From: Thermosynechococcus sp. HN-54
Lineage (GTDB): Bacteria > Cyanobacteriota > Cyanobacteriia > Thermosynechococcales > Thermosynechococcaceae
Length of the DNA: 64,000 nucleotides
Direction: 5' to 3'
NCBI RefSeq assembly: GCF_023650955.1
Contig: NZ_CP098039.1
Location: 2,046,001-2,110,000, forward strand
The translations under genes and the position numbers were made by a program. The number at the start of each line of letters is the position of its first letter. Positions within the stretch are counted from its first letter, which is position 1. The notes beneath the pieces are model-generated. The model searched no databases and was not told where the DNA came from. It worked only from the letters and a program-made list of their open reading frames with translations. Positions 1-7,384 of the stretch are shown here, piece by piece.

Positions 1-397
1 CGCGCCGCTGAATTTCACTGCTATAACGATTATTCAAAACAGAAGCCAAGACCCGTGCGTCCCCCCGGCGATCGCGCAGATAGTTGTCAAATTGAAGCGC
101 TGCACTATTGGCTTCCTGTTGCTGAAGTTGCAATACCTGCTGCATTAACTGTTGACGCGCCACTTCATTGGCCGCTAAGCCCACCCCAATCATCGGCACC
201 GTTGCAAGGGCAACAGCACTGGTAATCAGTTTCGGACGTAGCCCCCAAAATTTGCGGCGGGGGGGCGGTGGGGATGCAGGTTGTTCAGGGGATTTGCCGT
301 TGGCGGGTGCTGTTTTCTCCTCAAGAGAAGGCAGTTGGTAGTTCAAGACCGAGGGTGGCAAGGGGGGAATATCGAGGGGGGGTTTAGCAGTGGTCAT
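1..397 (-). CDS. pixJ: Methyl-accepting chemotaxis protein, N-terminal part (PixJ/PilJ type), cut by window edge
   Basis: Membrane chemoreceptor that would pass light or surface signals to a CheA-like kinase through the CheW protein encoded just upstream. Read by hand from ATG at 397. About 60 residues of proline-rich cytoplasmic leader are followed by an RRKFWGLRPK basic stretch and a hydrophobic segment (LITSAVALATVPMIGVGLAA). A Gln-rich, presumably periplasmic helix then begins (QQLMQQVLQLQQQE), with FDNYLRDRRGDARVLAS after it. The frame stays open to base 1, so the sensor, HAMP and methyl-accepting domains lie outside. The order pixG-pixH-pixI-pixJ is that of cyanobacterial phototaxis (pix/pil) operons, and Thermosynechococcus PixJ is a known blue/green cyanobacteriochrome. 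Whether this copy carries the chromophore GAF domain cannot be seen here. The pixJ name rests on context; the MCP identity is inferred from the transmembrane layout and neighbours. Confidence 0.7.
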   Translation of the reverse strand, partial: MTTAKPPLDIPPLPPSVLNYQLPSLEEKTAPANGKSPEQPASPPPPRRKFWGLRPKLITSAVALATVPMIGVGLAANEVARQQLMQQVLQLQQQEANSAALQFDNYLRDRRGDARVLASVLNNRYSSEIQRR

Positions 398-430
398 TGT
401 TGGCACATCCTAACAGCATCAATAGCAGCC

Positions 431-946
431 CTATCCGACATCAACAGCAAGCACACTTGCACAAAACCGTTCGGCGATCGCAGCGCCATCGAGGATGAAA
501 ACGACCTCCTCGGCTAGACGACAGCAGCCTTTCAGGTAGGGAACCAGCGCCGCACTCACTGTACCCACAGGCGATTGAATGGCTCGCTCGGGAAGACGGA
601 CAATGCCGCGTACTTCCTTTAGCGCCAATCCGAGGTATCCCTTGGGGGTGTGCAATAGCACGATCGTCACTAGAGACATATCTGCATCCAGTGGCTCTAG
701 GCTCAGCAAGTGGGCTAAATCCAGCACCCAAACAATGCGGTTACGAAAGTTCAGCAGCCCCATCACCACTGGGGGCATATTGGGAATCACTGTGAGCTGT
801 TGCGGCGGGATCACCAACACCTGCTGAATCTCAGTCATCGGCAGCAGTGCCGTCAATTGCTCGTGCACTACTAAGCGCAAGTAGGGTGCCCCTTGGGGGC
901 GATCGCGCCCTTCACCACTGTTCAACCAAGGTGCCACCCCCAACAT
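431..946 (-). CDS. pixI: CheW-like adaptor protein (PixI/PilI)
   Basis: Single-domain CheW adaptor of 171 residues that couples a chemoreceptor to a CheA-type histidine kinase in the cytoplasm. Family signs are the start of the domain at about residue 22 (YLRLVVHEQLTALLPMTEIQQVL), the conserved MGLLNFRNRIVWVLDLAHLL segment that matches CheW's G-x-hN-x-RG-x-hhPVhDL region, and the late GCCRLAEEVVFILD strand. The ATG at 946 starts 2 nt after the pixH stop, so the two are very likely translationally coupled. The pixJ start follows 33 nt downstream of this stop. There is no kinase gene inside the window; it would be expected beyond pixJ, off the left edge. The assignment to CheW is firm, and the pix name depends on operon context. 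Confidence 0.85.
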   Translation of the reverse strand: MLGVAPWLNSGEGRDRPQGAPYLRLVVHEQLTALLPMTEIQQVLVIPPQQLTVIPNMPPVVMGLLNFRNRIVWVLDLAHLLSLEPLDADMSLVTIVLLHTPKGYLGLALKEVRGIVRLPERAIQSPVGTVSAALVPYLKGCCRLAEEVVFILDGAAIAERFCASVLAVDVG

Positions 947-948
947 CG

Positions 949-1311
949 CTACACCACCACCGACTTCAGCGCCCGCACTAGATCGTCACGGTTAAAGGGC
1001 TTCGTCACATAGGCATCAGCCCCCTGTTTCATAGCCCAAAGACGGTCTAGCTCTTGGTTTTTCGAGGTGCAGACAACAATGGGGAGCTTTTCTGTTTCTG
1101 GATTTTTCTTGAGACTGCGGCAGAGTTCAAAGCCGCTCATCCCCGGCATCACCACATCCGTCACCACCACATCGGGCTTGTACTGCGTGACTTTTTCTAG
1201 AGCCTCCTTGGCGTCAGTGGCCGCAATGACGGTATAGCCAGAGTCCTTAAGAAACGAGGTAATCAGTGCCATTTCCGAGGGGGTATCTTCTACCACTAAG
1301 ACCGTCGTCAT
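949..1311 (-). CDS. pixH: CheY-like single-domain response regulator (PixH/PilH)
   Basis: Stand-alone receiver domain of about 120 residues. The acidic pocket (VVEDT), the phospho-acceptor Asp in VVVTDVVMPGMSGFELC, the switch Thr (VVCTSK) and the conserved Lys (YVTKPF) are all present, so it should be phosphorylatable. I chose the ATG at 1311 (MTTVLVVED) because GGGAG lies just upstream; a TTG four codons earlier is possible. It sits between the PatA-type regulator and the CheW gene, the standard position in pil/pix operons, where the two regulators are thought to give opposing outputs to the type IV pilus motors. It is separated from pixG by about 65 nt and is tight against pixI. Confidence 0.88.
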   Translation of the reverse strand: MTTVLVVEDTPSEMALITSFLKDSGYTVIAATDAKEALEKVTQYKPDVVVTDVVMPGMSGFELCRSLKKNPETEKLPIVVCTSKNQELDRLWAMKQGADAYVTKPFNRDDLVRALKSVVV

Positions 1312-1377
1312 GTCATCTCCCAAATGTCAATTCAAATAATCAATTACTGTCAATATACTGCCCACAGGTTGTCTGTA

Positions 1378-2628
1378 CTACGTCAAGTACTGAAACACCA
1401 TTTTGAGAAGTTCCGCTTGAGTAAAGGGCTTGGTCATGTAATCCGTTGCCCCCACAAGACGGGCTTTGGCGCGGTCAATGAGACCCGTGTTACCCGTCAC
1501 CATAATGATGGGGACTGACTTAAAGCGTTCATGGTTGCGAATGACTTTACAAAACTTATAACCATCAATGTTGGGCATCCCCACGTCCAGCAGGATTAGA
1601 TCTGGATTGAGGCGCATCACCTCCATCAGGGCTTTCACAGAATCATTGAGGGCAATGACTTCAAAGGCATCATCGGCCAAAAACCGCTTAATTTCATTGA
1701 GCATCGTCGGACTATCGTCAATACAGACAATCCGATAGGTACGGTTTGGCACTTGGGAAGTGAAAAAGCCACTGCCTACATCACCACTCTCCTCCGCAAC
1801 AGCGGGTGTGGTTTCTTGCCACAAACTGGTATCAAAACTCGGCAGTAAATCAAAGGGGTGCTGCGGTTCCCGAACGACGACGGCCCCTTTCTCAATCAAA
1901 GGCACAAGGCTGCGCACCAAGGTAATTTCATTTTGGTTCATGAGCACCGCCAAGTGGCGAAAGCTAAAGCCCCGCAACATCGACCCCAAGCGTTGCTGCT
2001 GCTCAGGGGTTAGATTCACTTGGGCACCACTAAAAAAGTAGGGGCGCTGAAAAGGCGAGACAATTTTGTGACCCAAGCTCAGCCACTGCTGAATGCGGGA
2101 TTTGCACTGCTGAATCAGTCGGCTGACGTCAAAGCGGCTGACAATCAGCACTTCAACATAGGGCACCAGTTGATGGTGACCACTCTTGAGATAGAGAAAC
2201 GACTCGAGGACTTCCAAGATCAGCCCCTCCACCAATTGATAAAACTGCTCTGGGGTGATGATGTTTTGAGTGAGCAGCCAGCGCAGACTCTCATACTCAT
2301 AGATCGGGGTAGGGGTATTGGCCTGTTCCCATTGCTGTCGGACTTGGGCACGTAACTCGCGATCGAGGGCAGGAACGATTTGGCTGAGTTGTCGCAGATG
2401 TCGCTCAAAGCGATCGCCCGGTTCAATCGTGTGGGTAGCATAGATGATGTCTCCCTGATCAAAGTAGAGAAACCACTGCTGCCCTTGAACGCTAACCCGA
2501 AAGCAACCTGTACCCGCTGAAGTACTCAGCTGCTGGAGTAATCGTTGCGGCTGAAGTGTTTCTGTCAATTGTGGTGTTCCCCCGCCACCAAAACTGCGAT
2601 CTGATGTCATCATATTAACCTGATCCAT
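1378..2628 (-). CDS. pixG: PatA/PixG-type response regulator (PATAN/DUF4388-like domain plus receiver)
   Basis: Cytoplasmic regulator of 416 residues. The N-terminal region (about 15-270) has the PatA-type effector layout, beginning TPQLTETLQPQRLLQQL and containing WFLYFDQGDIIYATH. The C-terminal receiver (about 295-416) has CIDDSPTML, the phospho-acceptor in LILLDVGMPNIDGY, and YMTKPF. Such proteins head cyanobacterial phototaxis operons and are thought to convert phosphorylation into pilus control. The first ATG (2628) follows the TAA of the IS607 tnpB at once, so the first codons (MDQVN) may derive from the element. The native start is more likely the ATG at 2613 or 2610 (MMTSDRSF), which has a weak AGG upstream. 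The insertion has probably removed or displaced the original promoter; see the finding on the IS607 junction. Confidence 0.82.
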   Translation of the reverse strand: MDQVNMMTSDRSFGGGGTPQLTETLQPQRLLQQLSTSAGTGCFRVSVQGQQWFLYFDQGDIIYATHTIEPGDRFERHLRQLSQIVPALDRELRAQVRQQWEQANTPTPIYEYESLRWLLTQNIITPEQFYQLVEGLILEVLESFLYLKSGHHQLVPYVEVLIVSRFDVSRLIQQCKSRIQQWLSLGHKIVSPFQRPYFFSGAQVNLTPEQQQRLGSMLRGFSFRHLAVLMNQNEITLVRSLVPLIEKGAVVVREPQHPFDLLPSFDTSLWQETTPAVAEESGDVGSGFFTSQVPNRTYRIVCIDDSPTMLNEIKRFLADDAFEVIALNDSVKALMEVMRLNPDLILLDVGMPNIDGYKFCKVIRNHERFKSVPIIMVTGNTGLIDRAKARLVGATDYMTKPFTQAELLKMVFQYLT

Positions 2629-3495
2629 TTACGCTGAACACTGCTGAGCATTACGACTCAGCACTGAAACGATAGCATCCCACTCATTCCTGAGCAGGAA
2701 GGCGGTATCCCGCAAAGCCCTGAGAAGGATTCCCAGAGCACCTTGATAGTCACGTGGCATCCTGTGGTGGCAGTTGGGGCATCGAAATACCTTTTGTCCG
2801 CCTAAACCGTTGTGAATATGACCGCAACGAGTGCAGGTCTTGCTGGTATAGGCTTCAGACACTTCAACGACCACCACACCACGCTTTTGCGCTGGGAACT
2901 TGAGAAACTGCTTGAACCGATAGTGCGCCCATGTCAGCATGGCTCGCGCGGTCTTGCTACCGAATTTTCGACCTACTTTGGCCACCATATCGGCAGTCTC
3001 AAACGTCGGCAGAAAAATCAAACGGTAGCTTGTCGTCAACCAGTGAGCCACCTGCTTGTGACACTCGTCAATCAAGTGCCGAATCCGTTCTCGCAGTCTG
3101 AATGCCGCCATCCGCATCCGTCGCCGCCGCTTGGCATGCACCTTAGTCATTCGAGACACTAGGTTATCCAAGTGGGCACAGAGGCGAGCAATGCGTCCAA
3201 AGTCGCCTTTGCCAATGTCCACAAACGCATCACCGTCAAATCCCCTTAGGAAAGTCCTCACGCCAGGGTCAAGAGCAATTACTCCCGTTGCTTGGGTGGT
3301 CTCGACAACAACAGGCTCAGGGAAAATCCCATACCCGCGGTCTTTAACTCGCATGAGTTCGGTGCCATAGTTGCACTCACGTTGCCGCATATAGGCAATC
3401 GCTTGGTTGTAGCAGTATCGGGATGCCGCTTGCCACTGCTTCCATTGTTTTGTCAATTCAGGCTGCGGATAAATCCTGATCTTTTTGGATTGCAG
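2629..3495 (-). pseudogene. tnpB: TnpB RNA-guided nuclease homologue with a large internal deletion
   Basis: C-terminal RuvC part of TnpB, the IS607/IS605-associated ancestor of Cas12. Visible features are the N-terminal KIRIYPQPELTKQWKQW and YCYNQAIAYMR, RuvC-I Asp in VIALDPGVRTF, RuvC-II Glu in VVVEVSEAYTSKT, the zinc ribbon CTRCG and CPNCH, and RuvC-III Asp in MPRDYQGALG. The distance from YCYNQA to the RuvC-I Asp is only about 45 residues, whereas full-length TnpB has roughly 100 more. The recognition and wedge region is therefore missing, yet the frame stays open. The start is uncertain: there is no ATG near the overlap with tnpA, and position 3495 (CTG) is only a working limit. All catalytic residues survive, but guide binding is probably lost. 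It overlaps the end of tnpA. Confidence 0.65.
2639..2666 (-). other. Hairpin at the 3' end of tnpB (possible end of guide RNA or element end)
   Basis: On the - strand CAGTGCTGAG, an 8-nt loop and CTCAGCAGTG pair at 9 of 10 positions, within the last codons of tnpB. TnpB guide (omega/re) RNAs overlap the end of tnpB and the element end, so this hairpin could be part of that RNA scaffold or a recombinase-related terminal structure. Only the inverted repeat itself is seen. Confidence 0.4.
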
Positions 3496-4036
3496 TTTTG
3501 TACTTGCGCAGTCCGTAGAGTCTGCTGCTGAAGCACTGGAGGATGGCGAGACTATCCTCAACCAATTCCTGTTGGGGAAACAGCTCCTGATCATCGAGAA
3601 CCACGATTTGACACCCATGTCGTTGGCAATACCACTGCACAAGGTCAAATCCAAATCGGCAGAGTCGGTCTTGATGAGCGACCACAATTGTTGCGACATC
3701 ACCTCGACCCACTCGTTCCAATAAGGAAAGAAACTGTTGACGCTTGAAGTTGAGACCGCCGCCAATCTCTGCCACCCCTTCGGCTCTAGGATAGAGTTCA
3801 AGCAGCTTGGCAACTTGGTGATTGAGGTCAGATTTTTGAGTGGGGCTACTAACTCTGGCATAGACCACAACGGTATTGGCCTTTGCGCCTGCCCAAGAGT
3901 CGAGATCATAGCGCCGCTCTGCGCTAGAGGGGGTGCGGATGGCTTTGATGAGTCCTCGCTTTTCCCAGCGCCGCAAGGTGTGCAGGCTGATTTTGAAGTA
4001 TTCGCTTGCTTCTTTCTGGGTGACATAGTTAGGCAC
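3458..4036 (-). CDS. tnpA: IS607-family serine recombinase TnpA
   Basis: Site-specific recombinase of 192 residues that moves IS607 elements through a circular intermediate. An N-terminal MerR-like helix-turn-helix (about 3-48: VTQKEASEYFKISLHTLRRW) is followed by the serine-resolvase catalytic fold. The nucleophile serine lies in VVYARVSSPTQKSDL (about 58-72), with the conserved Arg in AHQDRLCRFGFD. Length and order match intact family members. The start used is GTG at 4036 (V-P-N-Y-V). Its 3' end overlaps tnpB in another frame, as is usual in this family. Nothing looks broken, so the recombinase may still be able to move the element. Confidence 0.88.
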   Translation of the reverse strand: MPNYVTQKEASEYFKISLHTLRRWEKRGLIKAIRTPSSAERRYDLDSWAGAKANTVVVYARVSSPTQKSDLNHQVAKLLELYPRAEGVAEIGGGLNFKRQQFLSLLERVGRGDVATIVVAHQDRLCRFGFDLVQWYCQRHGCQIVVLDDQELFPQQELVEDSLAILQCFSSRLYGLRKYKTAIQKDQDLSAA

Positions 4037-4129
4037 TGGAGATTATTGATGATCAATTACCCGCACCGAAGTCTCGTGCAACTGCGGCAGCAGCCAGCGA
4101 TTGTTTAACAATAAAACTAGTTGAGATGT

Positions 4130-4252
4130 TTTACTATCCTTAAGTGAGAGATGTGCTTAAGAATACCGATGTGTTGATTATATTAAGCAGTATCGGCGAA
4201 AAGATGAAAGAAAACTTCAGAAAAGTTAATGACTTTTACAAAGGATAGTAAA
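4130..4252. repeat. 12-bp perfect inverted repeat flanking 99 bp
   Basis: TTTACTATCCTT at 4130-4141 is matched by its exact complement AAGGATAGTAAA at 4241-4252. The AT-rich interior has no convincing gene. A second short pairing (CTTAAG at about 4139-4144 and 4156-4161) sits inside the left arm. The structure lies just upstream of tnpA and just before a decayed gene, so it could be a MITE-like relic, an operator pair or an element end. No target duplication was recognised. Confidence 0.45.
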
Positions 4253-4293
4253 CTGCCTCCCTTCTCTAAAACATTAAAGAGGCTTCTCTAAGC

Positions 4294-4532
4294 ATGACCT
4301 CCGTTCTTGCAGAAAAACTACGGACGGCGAGGCGCGCCTATGGGCGGAAGTGATCCGAGAGGCCTATGACGACTTAGTGAAGGCCAAAGACTTTAACGAA
4401 TTGAAGGCAATTGGCAATTGTTGCGGATTTGGCTCAAGCGAAGAAACTCGCCCCCTCTTTTTTGCAGCCAAAGCCCTGATTCAGAACCGGGGCGCAGTAA
4501 TGGTTACCACACGCGGTAAATACTTCCCATAA
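4294..4532 (+). pseudogene. Decayed paralogue of the DUF3782/PD-(D/E)XK-like gene at 6689-7372
   Basis: Starts MTSVLAEKLRTA and ends [13 protein letters not shown], closely matching the start and end of the intact gene 2.4 kb away. After codon 12 a short deletion shifts the frame to a stop. The next block (AEVIREAYDDLVKAKDFNEL) is read in another frame. The whole middle, including the coiled-coil repeats and the nuclease-like EVK region, is missing before EETRPLFFAAKALIQNRG. The result is a remnant of about 80 codons out of 227. It is read from the DNA; the paralogy with the intact gene is clear at both ends. Confidence 0.85.
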
Positions 4533-4560
4533 AAAAATCCCCCTCCACAAGGGAGAGGGA
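4530..4560 (-). terminator. Rho-independent terminator of the porin gene
   Basis: On the - strand, TCCCTCTCC, a CTTGT loop and GGAGGGGGA form a 9-bp stem (one G-T pair) followed directly by a run of seven T. It lies about 27 nt past the porin stop. It also abuts the stop of the pseudogene on the + strand. Confidence 0.85.
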
Positions 4561-4587
4561 CGAGGCATAAAGGCAAATCTAGCAACC

Positions 4588-6375
4588 TTAGAACGTGAAG
4601 GTGGTGCGAATCACGCCTTGCAGAATCGGCTGACCAGAGAAAACTCCACCACCGTTGGTATTATTGGGGTTAATGATCGCCGTGAAGATGGGTGTGATGC
4701 TGATGTTGTCGCTAATGGGAAACTTGTAGAAGGCTTCCACATTGACTTGAGTGGCGTTGTTGCCTATACCGCCGCCAAAAGTGGGAGCACTGTTGATAAA
4801 GGGCGCACCTGCAGCAGCAGCTAGCACTGATCCTGGCACCAGCAAGTCTTTATAGCCAATGCCCGCCATGAAGGTGTAGGCCATCATTCCGGGAGCCCCC
4901 AATCCAAAATTAGCAGCAGAGAAGGGCAGCGGAGATACCCCTGGGAAATAAGTACTTGGAATGCCCGCTACACCAGCACGACCAAAGATACCCAAGCGGC
5001 CGAGGTTCAGCTCGAAGTTAATGCCCCCTGCTTGAGCTTCAATACCATAGGTTTTGGAATAGGTACCTTGAAGCTTCACTGCATAGCTGTTGCGGCCATT
5101 GCCGAAGGTGTTAGCGTACTCTAGCTCAAGGGAAGCTTGGAAGGGATCACCCCCAAAGCCACCTCCAGGACTAGGTGGCACAATTCCAGACGCTGCTCGA
5201 CCAGCTTCGGCAGCAAGATACAGTGCACGCACGGTAAACGGTCCTTCATTGGGATTCCACTGGATAGCCGCACCTGCACCCCCTAAGAAGTTCATTGCGT
5301 AGGGCACAATGAAGGGGTTGTTGATAAAGAAGTAAGTGCCAAAGTCACTGGCGGGAGAGTTCGCCCAGCTATTGGTGTCAATGATGTCACTGGGATAGAA
5401 CTGAGGCCCCGCCGTAATGGTGATGTCTTGAGTGGGCTTGAAGCTGTAGGCAAGGCGGTACAGGCTAACACCGGGTCCAAAGCCAGACCAGTAATACTGG
5501 CTGGGGTTAAAGTAGGGGAGGGGACGGCTGAAAATGTCAGTTGTACCCACAGGGGGCTGGGCTAGAGTTGAAGTAGTTTGCAAGCCTAAACCATAGGTGC
5601 TAATGGCATCGCGGCCACCATTCCCAGTGGACAAGCTAGTTTGCAGTAGGTCAGTACCGGTAAAGCTGGTATTGAGGTTCAGGATGACGCCAGCAATAAC
5701 TGTCGGATTGGTGCGACCAGATGCAGGAGTAAGAATACCAGCGGGACTGACGGAAAGATTAGGGCTACTTGGCCGGCCACCGTATTGAACCGACATCACC
5801 GCCGTTCCCGTGAGCTTGGTCGTGGTGGAGAATTGGGTGGCTTCGAGGGCGGCGGTACGGGCTTCGAGATTGTCCACGCGGCCGCGCAGGGTGGCGAGTT
5901 CGGCAGCGAACTCATCCATGAGTTTTTGCAGGGTGGCAAGGTCTTCCTTGGTGGCAAAGCGATCGCTGATCACATCCAAGCAGGCATTCAGAGCCGCTGC
6001 CATTTCATAACGGGTGGCCGCCCGGTTGCCCCGGAAGGTGCCATCGGGATAACCAGCAATACAGCCGTATTTTTCCACAAGGGAGGCAAGGGCTTGGTAG
6101 GCCCAGTCGGTGGGACGCACGTCGGAAAGCTGGGAGACAGAGGTCACCTGCCCCATGGATTCTTCGTTGGCAAGAAGCTGATTGACAGAGGTGATAGTGC
6201 TCGAAGCGTCTGCAATGGTGTTGGGGGCAGGCAGTGCTTCAGAAACTTGCAGATTTTGGGGTTCAGCCGCAATCAGGTTTTCAAATTTGGGGGGTTCATT
6301 GGCAGTAGCAATATTCGCCCCTGCAACCATACCTAGGAGGCTCAAGCTACCTGCAAACAGGTACGTCTTTTTCAC
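4588..6375 (-). CDS. SLH-domain outer-membrane porin (SomA/OprB, iron-uptake porin type)
   Basis: Cyanobacterial outer-membrane porin of about 595 residues, the main route for small solutes and ions across the outer membrane. A signal peptide (KKTYLFAGSLSLLGMVAGA...ATA) is followed by an S-layer homology domain (about 87-145, DVRPTDWAYQALASLVEKYG and YPDGTFRGNRAATRYEMAAAL). This domain anchors the protein to peptidoglycan-linked polymer. A coiled coil comes next (TLRGRVDNLEARTAALEATQ). The rest is a beta-barrel of the OprB type ending in FTF, the usual C-terminal aromatic. I chose GTG at 6375 because AGGAG lies 7 nt upstream; a GTG five codons earlier is possible. A strong terminator follows. 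A 313-bp gap upstream holds its promoter region and that of the divergent gene at 6689. The exact substrate is not predictable. Confidence 0.92.
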   Translation of the reverse strand: MKKTYLFAGSLSLLGMVAGANIATANEPPKFENLIAAEPQNLQVSEALPAPNTIADASSTITSVNQLLANEESMGQVTSVSQLSDVRPTDWAYQALASLVEKYGCIAGYPDGTFRGNRAATRYEMAAALNACLDVISDRFATKEDLATLQKLMDEFAAELATLRGRVDNLEARTAALEATQFSTTTKLTGTAVMSVQYGGRPSSPNLSVSPAGILTPASGRTNPTVIAGVILNLNTSFTGTDLLQTSLSTGNGGRDAISTYGLGLQTTSTLAQPPVGTTDIFSRPLPYFNPSQYYWSGFGPGVSLYRLAYSFKPTQDITITAGPQFYPSDIIDTNSWANSPASDFGTYFFINNPFIVPYAMNFLGGAGAAIQWNPNEGPFTVRALYLAAEAGRAASGIVPPSPGGGFGGDPFQASLELEYANTFGNGRNSYAVKLQGTYSKTYGIEAQAGGINFELNLGRLGIFGRAGVAGIPSTYFPGVSPLPFSAANFGLGAPGMMAYTFMAGIGYKDLLVPGSVLAAAAGAPFINSAPTFGGGIGNNATQVNVEAFYKFPISDNISITPIFTAIINPNNTNGGGVFSGQPILQGVIRTTFTF

Positions 6376-6688
6376 GATGTTACTCCTCACTCACGAGCGT
6401 CTGGGTTCGGCAGAGCGATCAACTCATTCTGCTGTTCCCTAGTACCTAGCTTACACAATATGGCTTAACTGTGTTGCAAGCCGATTATGCAAGTTTTGCT
6501 AAATTATAAGTGCTTCCCCTTTAATTTGTCCAATACTTTGTTTTAATTTGTTGACACTGAAATTTCATCCGTCGCGCTGGTGTGGTAGGAGTCCGCACAA
6601 AGAGCTTTCCTGATAGAGGGCGTGGAAACCAGAGCAGCCCTGTTCGTTCGATAGAATACACTGTACAGCCAAGACTTCTATAGATGCA

Positions 6689-7372
6689 ATGACCTCTGCC
6701 CTCGAAGAAAAGCTGCGGGCGGCGTTTCCTCCCGAACAGGCGCATCTACTTGCAGAAGTGATCCATGAAGCCTACAACGATGTGGTGAAAGCAAGAGACT
6801 TCAATGAGCTGAAGTCCATCGTCGGTGAACTGGCTCAAGCCCAAAAACGCACTGAGGAGCGGGTGGATCAGCTAGCTGTTGCTGTTGCAGAACTGGCTCA
6901 AGCTCAAAAACGCACCGAAGAACGGGTGGATCAACTAGCTGCTGCTCAGGAGCGCACAGAACGAGCCGTGAGGCAACTGGCTCGCCAAGTGGGAGGACTC
7001 AGTGAAGCTCTCGGCGGATCCCTAGAAGACCTTGCTCTGGAAGTGGTGCCCGAAATCCTCGAATATCGCTGGGGCATGGAAATCGAATTTTGTGAGCGGG
7101 ATACCCTGCCGTTGCGCAATGGGGAGTATGAGTTTGCTTTGGTCATCCGTGGTCAAGTCCATGGAGAGCCGATTCTGGTGCTGGGGGAAGTCAAAAGCAA
7201 TCTCACTGAATCTGAGGTGGAGCGGTTTTTGAATCTGGTGGCTCAAGTGGAAGCGACTGAGGAAATTCGTCCTCTCTTTTTTGGCTATCGTGTTGAGCGG
7301 GCGGCCAAGGCGTTGATTCGTGAGCGGGGAGCTGTGATGGTCACCACAAGGGGCAAATACTTTCCTGAGTGA
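6689..7372 (+). CDS. Coiled-coil protein with PD-(D/E)XK nuclease-like C-terminal domain (DUF3782-like)
   Basis: Protein of 227 residues, function unknown. The N-terminal third is helical ([20 protein letters not shown]). A heptad-rich coiled coil (about 48-95) follows, with the unit [18 protein letters not shown] present twice. The C-terminal part has [23 protein letters not shown], then [20 protein letters not shown]. That E-x-K pair, with acidic residues upstream, is typical of the restriction-endonuclease-like fold found in DUF3782-type proteins of cyanobacteria. These families are often multicopy and mobile, which fits the decayed copy at 4294-4532. A nuclease role is an inference and no catalytic activity is established. 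It converges on lipA with a gap of 12 bp. Confidence 0.75.
   Translation: MTSALEEKLRAAFPPEQAHLLAEVIHEAYNDVVKARDFNELKSIVGELAQAQKRTEERVDQLAVAVAELAQAQKRTEERVDQLAAAQERTERAVRQLARQVGGLSEALGGSLEDLALEVVPEILEYRWGMEIEFCERDTLPLRNGEYEFALVIRGQVHGEPILVLGEVKSNLTESEVERFLNLVAQVEATEEIRPLFFGYRVERAAKALIRERGAVMVTTRGKYFPE
6827..6952 (+). repeat. Tandem 63-bp duplication inside the coiled-coil gene
   Basis: The unit beginning GAACTGGCTCAAGC at 6827 recurs at 6890, 63 bp later, in frame. It encodes 21 residues ([21 protein letters not shown] and a near copy, about 85-90 percent alike by eye). A third, more diverged part-copy ([15 protein letters not shown]) follows. The length is an exact multiple of three heptads, so the duplication extends the coiled coil without breaking register. 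Confidence 0.8.
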
Positions 7373-7384
7373 ATGAAGTACCCA

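Larger units (their letters stand above)
2629..4110 (-). mobile_element. IS607-family insertion sequence
   Basis: Two overlapping genes on the - strand, a MerR-like/serine recombinase tnpA followed by a tnpB with C-terminal zinc ribbon, define an IS607-type element. These elements lack terminal inverted repeats and do not duplicate the target, so the outer ends cannot be fixed by eye. The downstream end is at or just past the tnpB stop (2629). The upstream end lies somewhere between the tnpA start (4036) and about 4130. The element separates the pix operon from whatever preceded it. Confidence 0.75.

Noticed and set aside
281-517. A 78-codon + strand frame at the left edge
   Set aside because: Antisense to the pixJ start and the end of pixI; no supporting features.
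2629-4056. A single 475-codon reading frame covering the IS607 region
   Set aside because: Its first 180 or so codons are an out-of-frame reading of tnpA with no protein-like pattern; only the last part is TnpB.
5785-6336. A 183-codon + strand frame in the porin gene
   Set aside because: Antisense shadow of the SLH and coiled-coil coding part of the porin.
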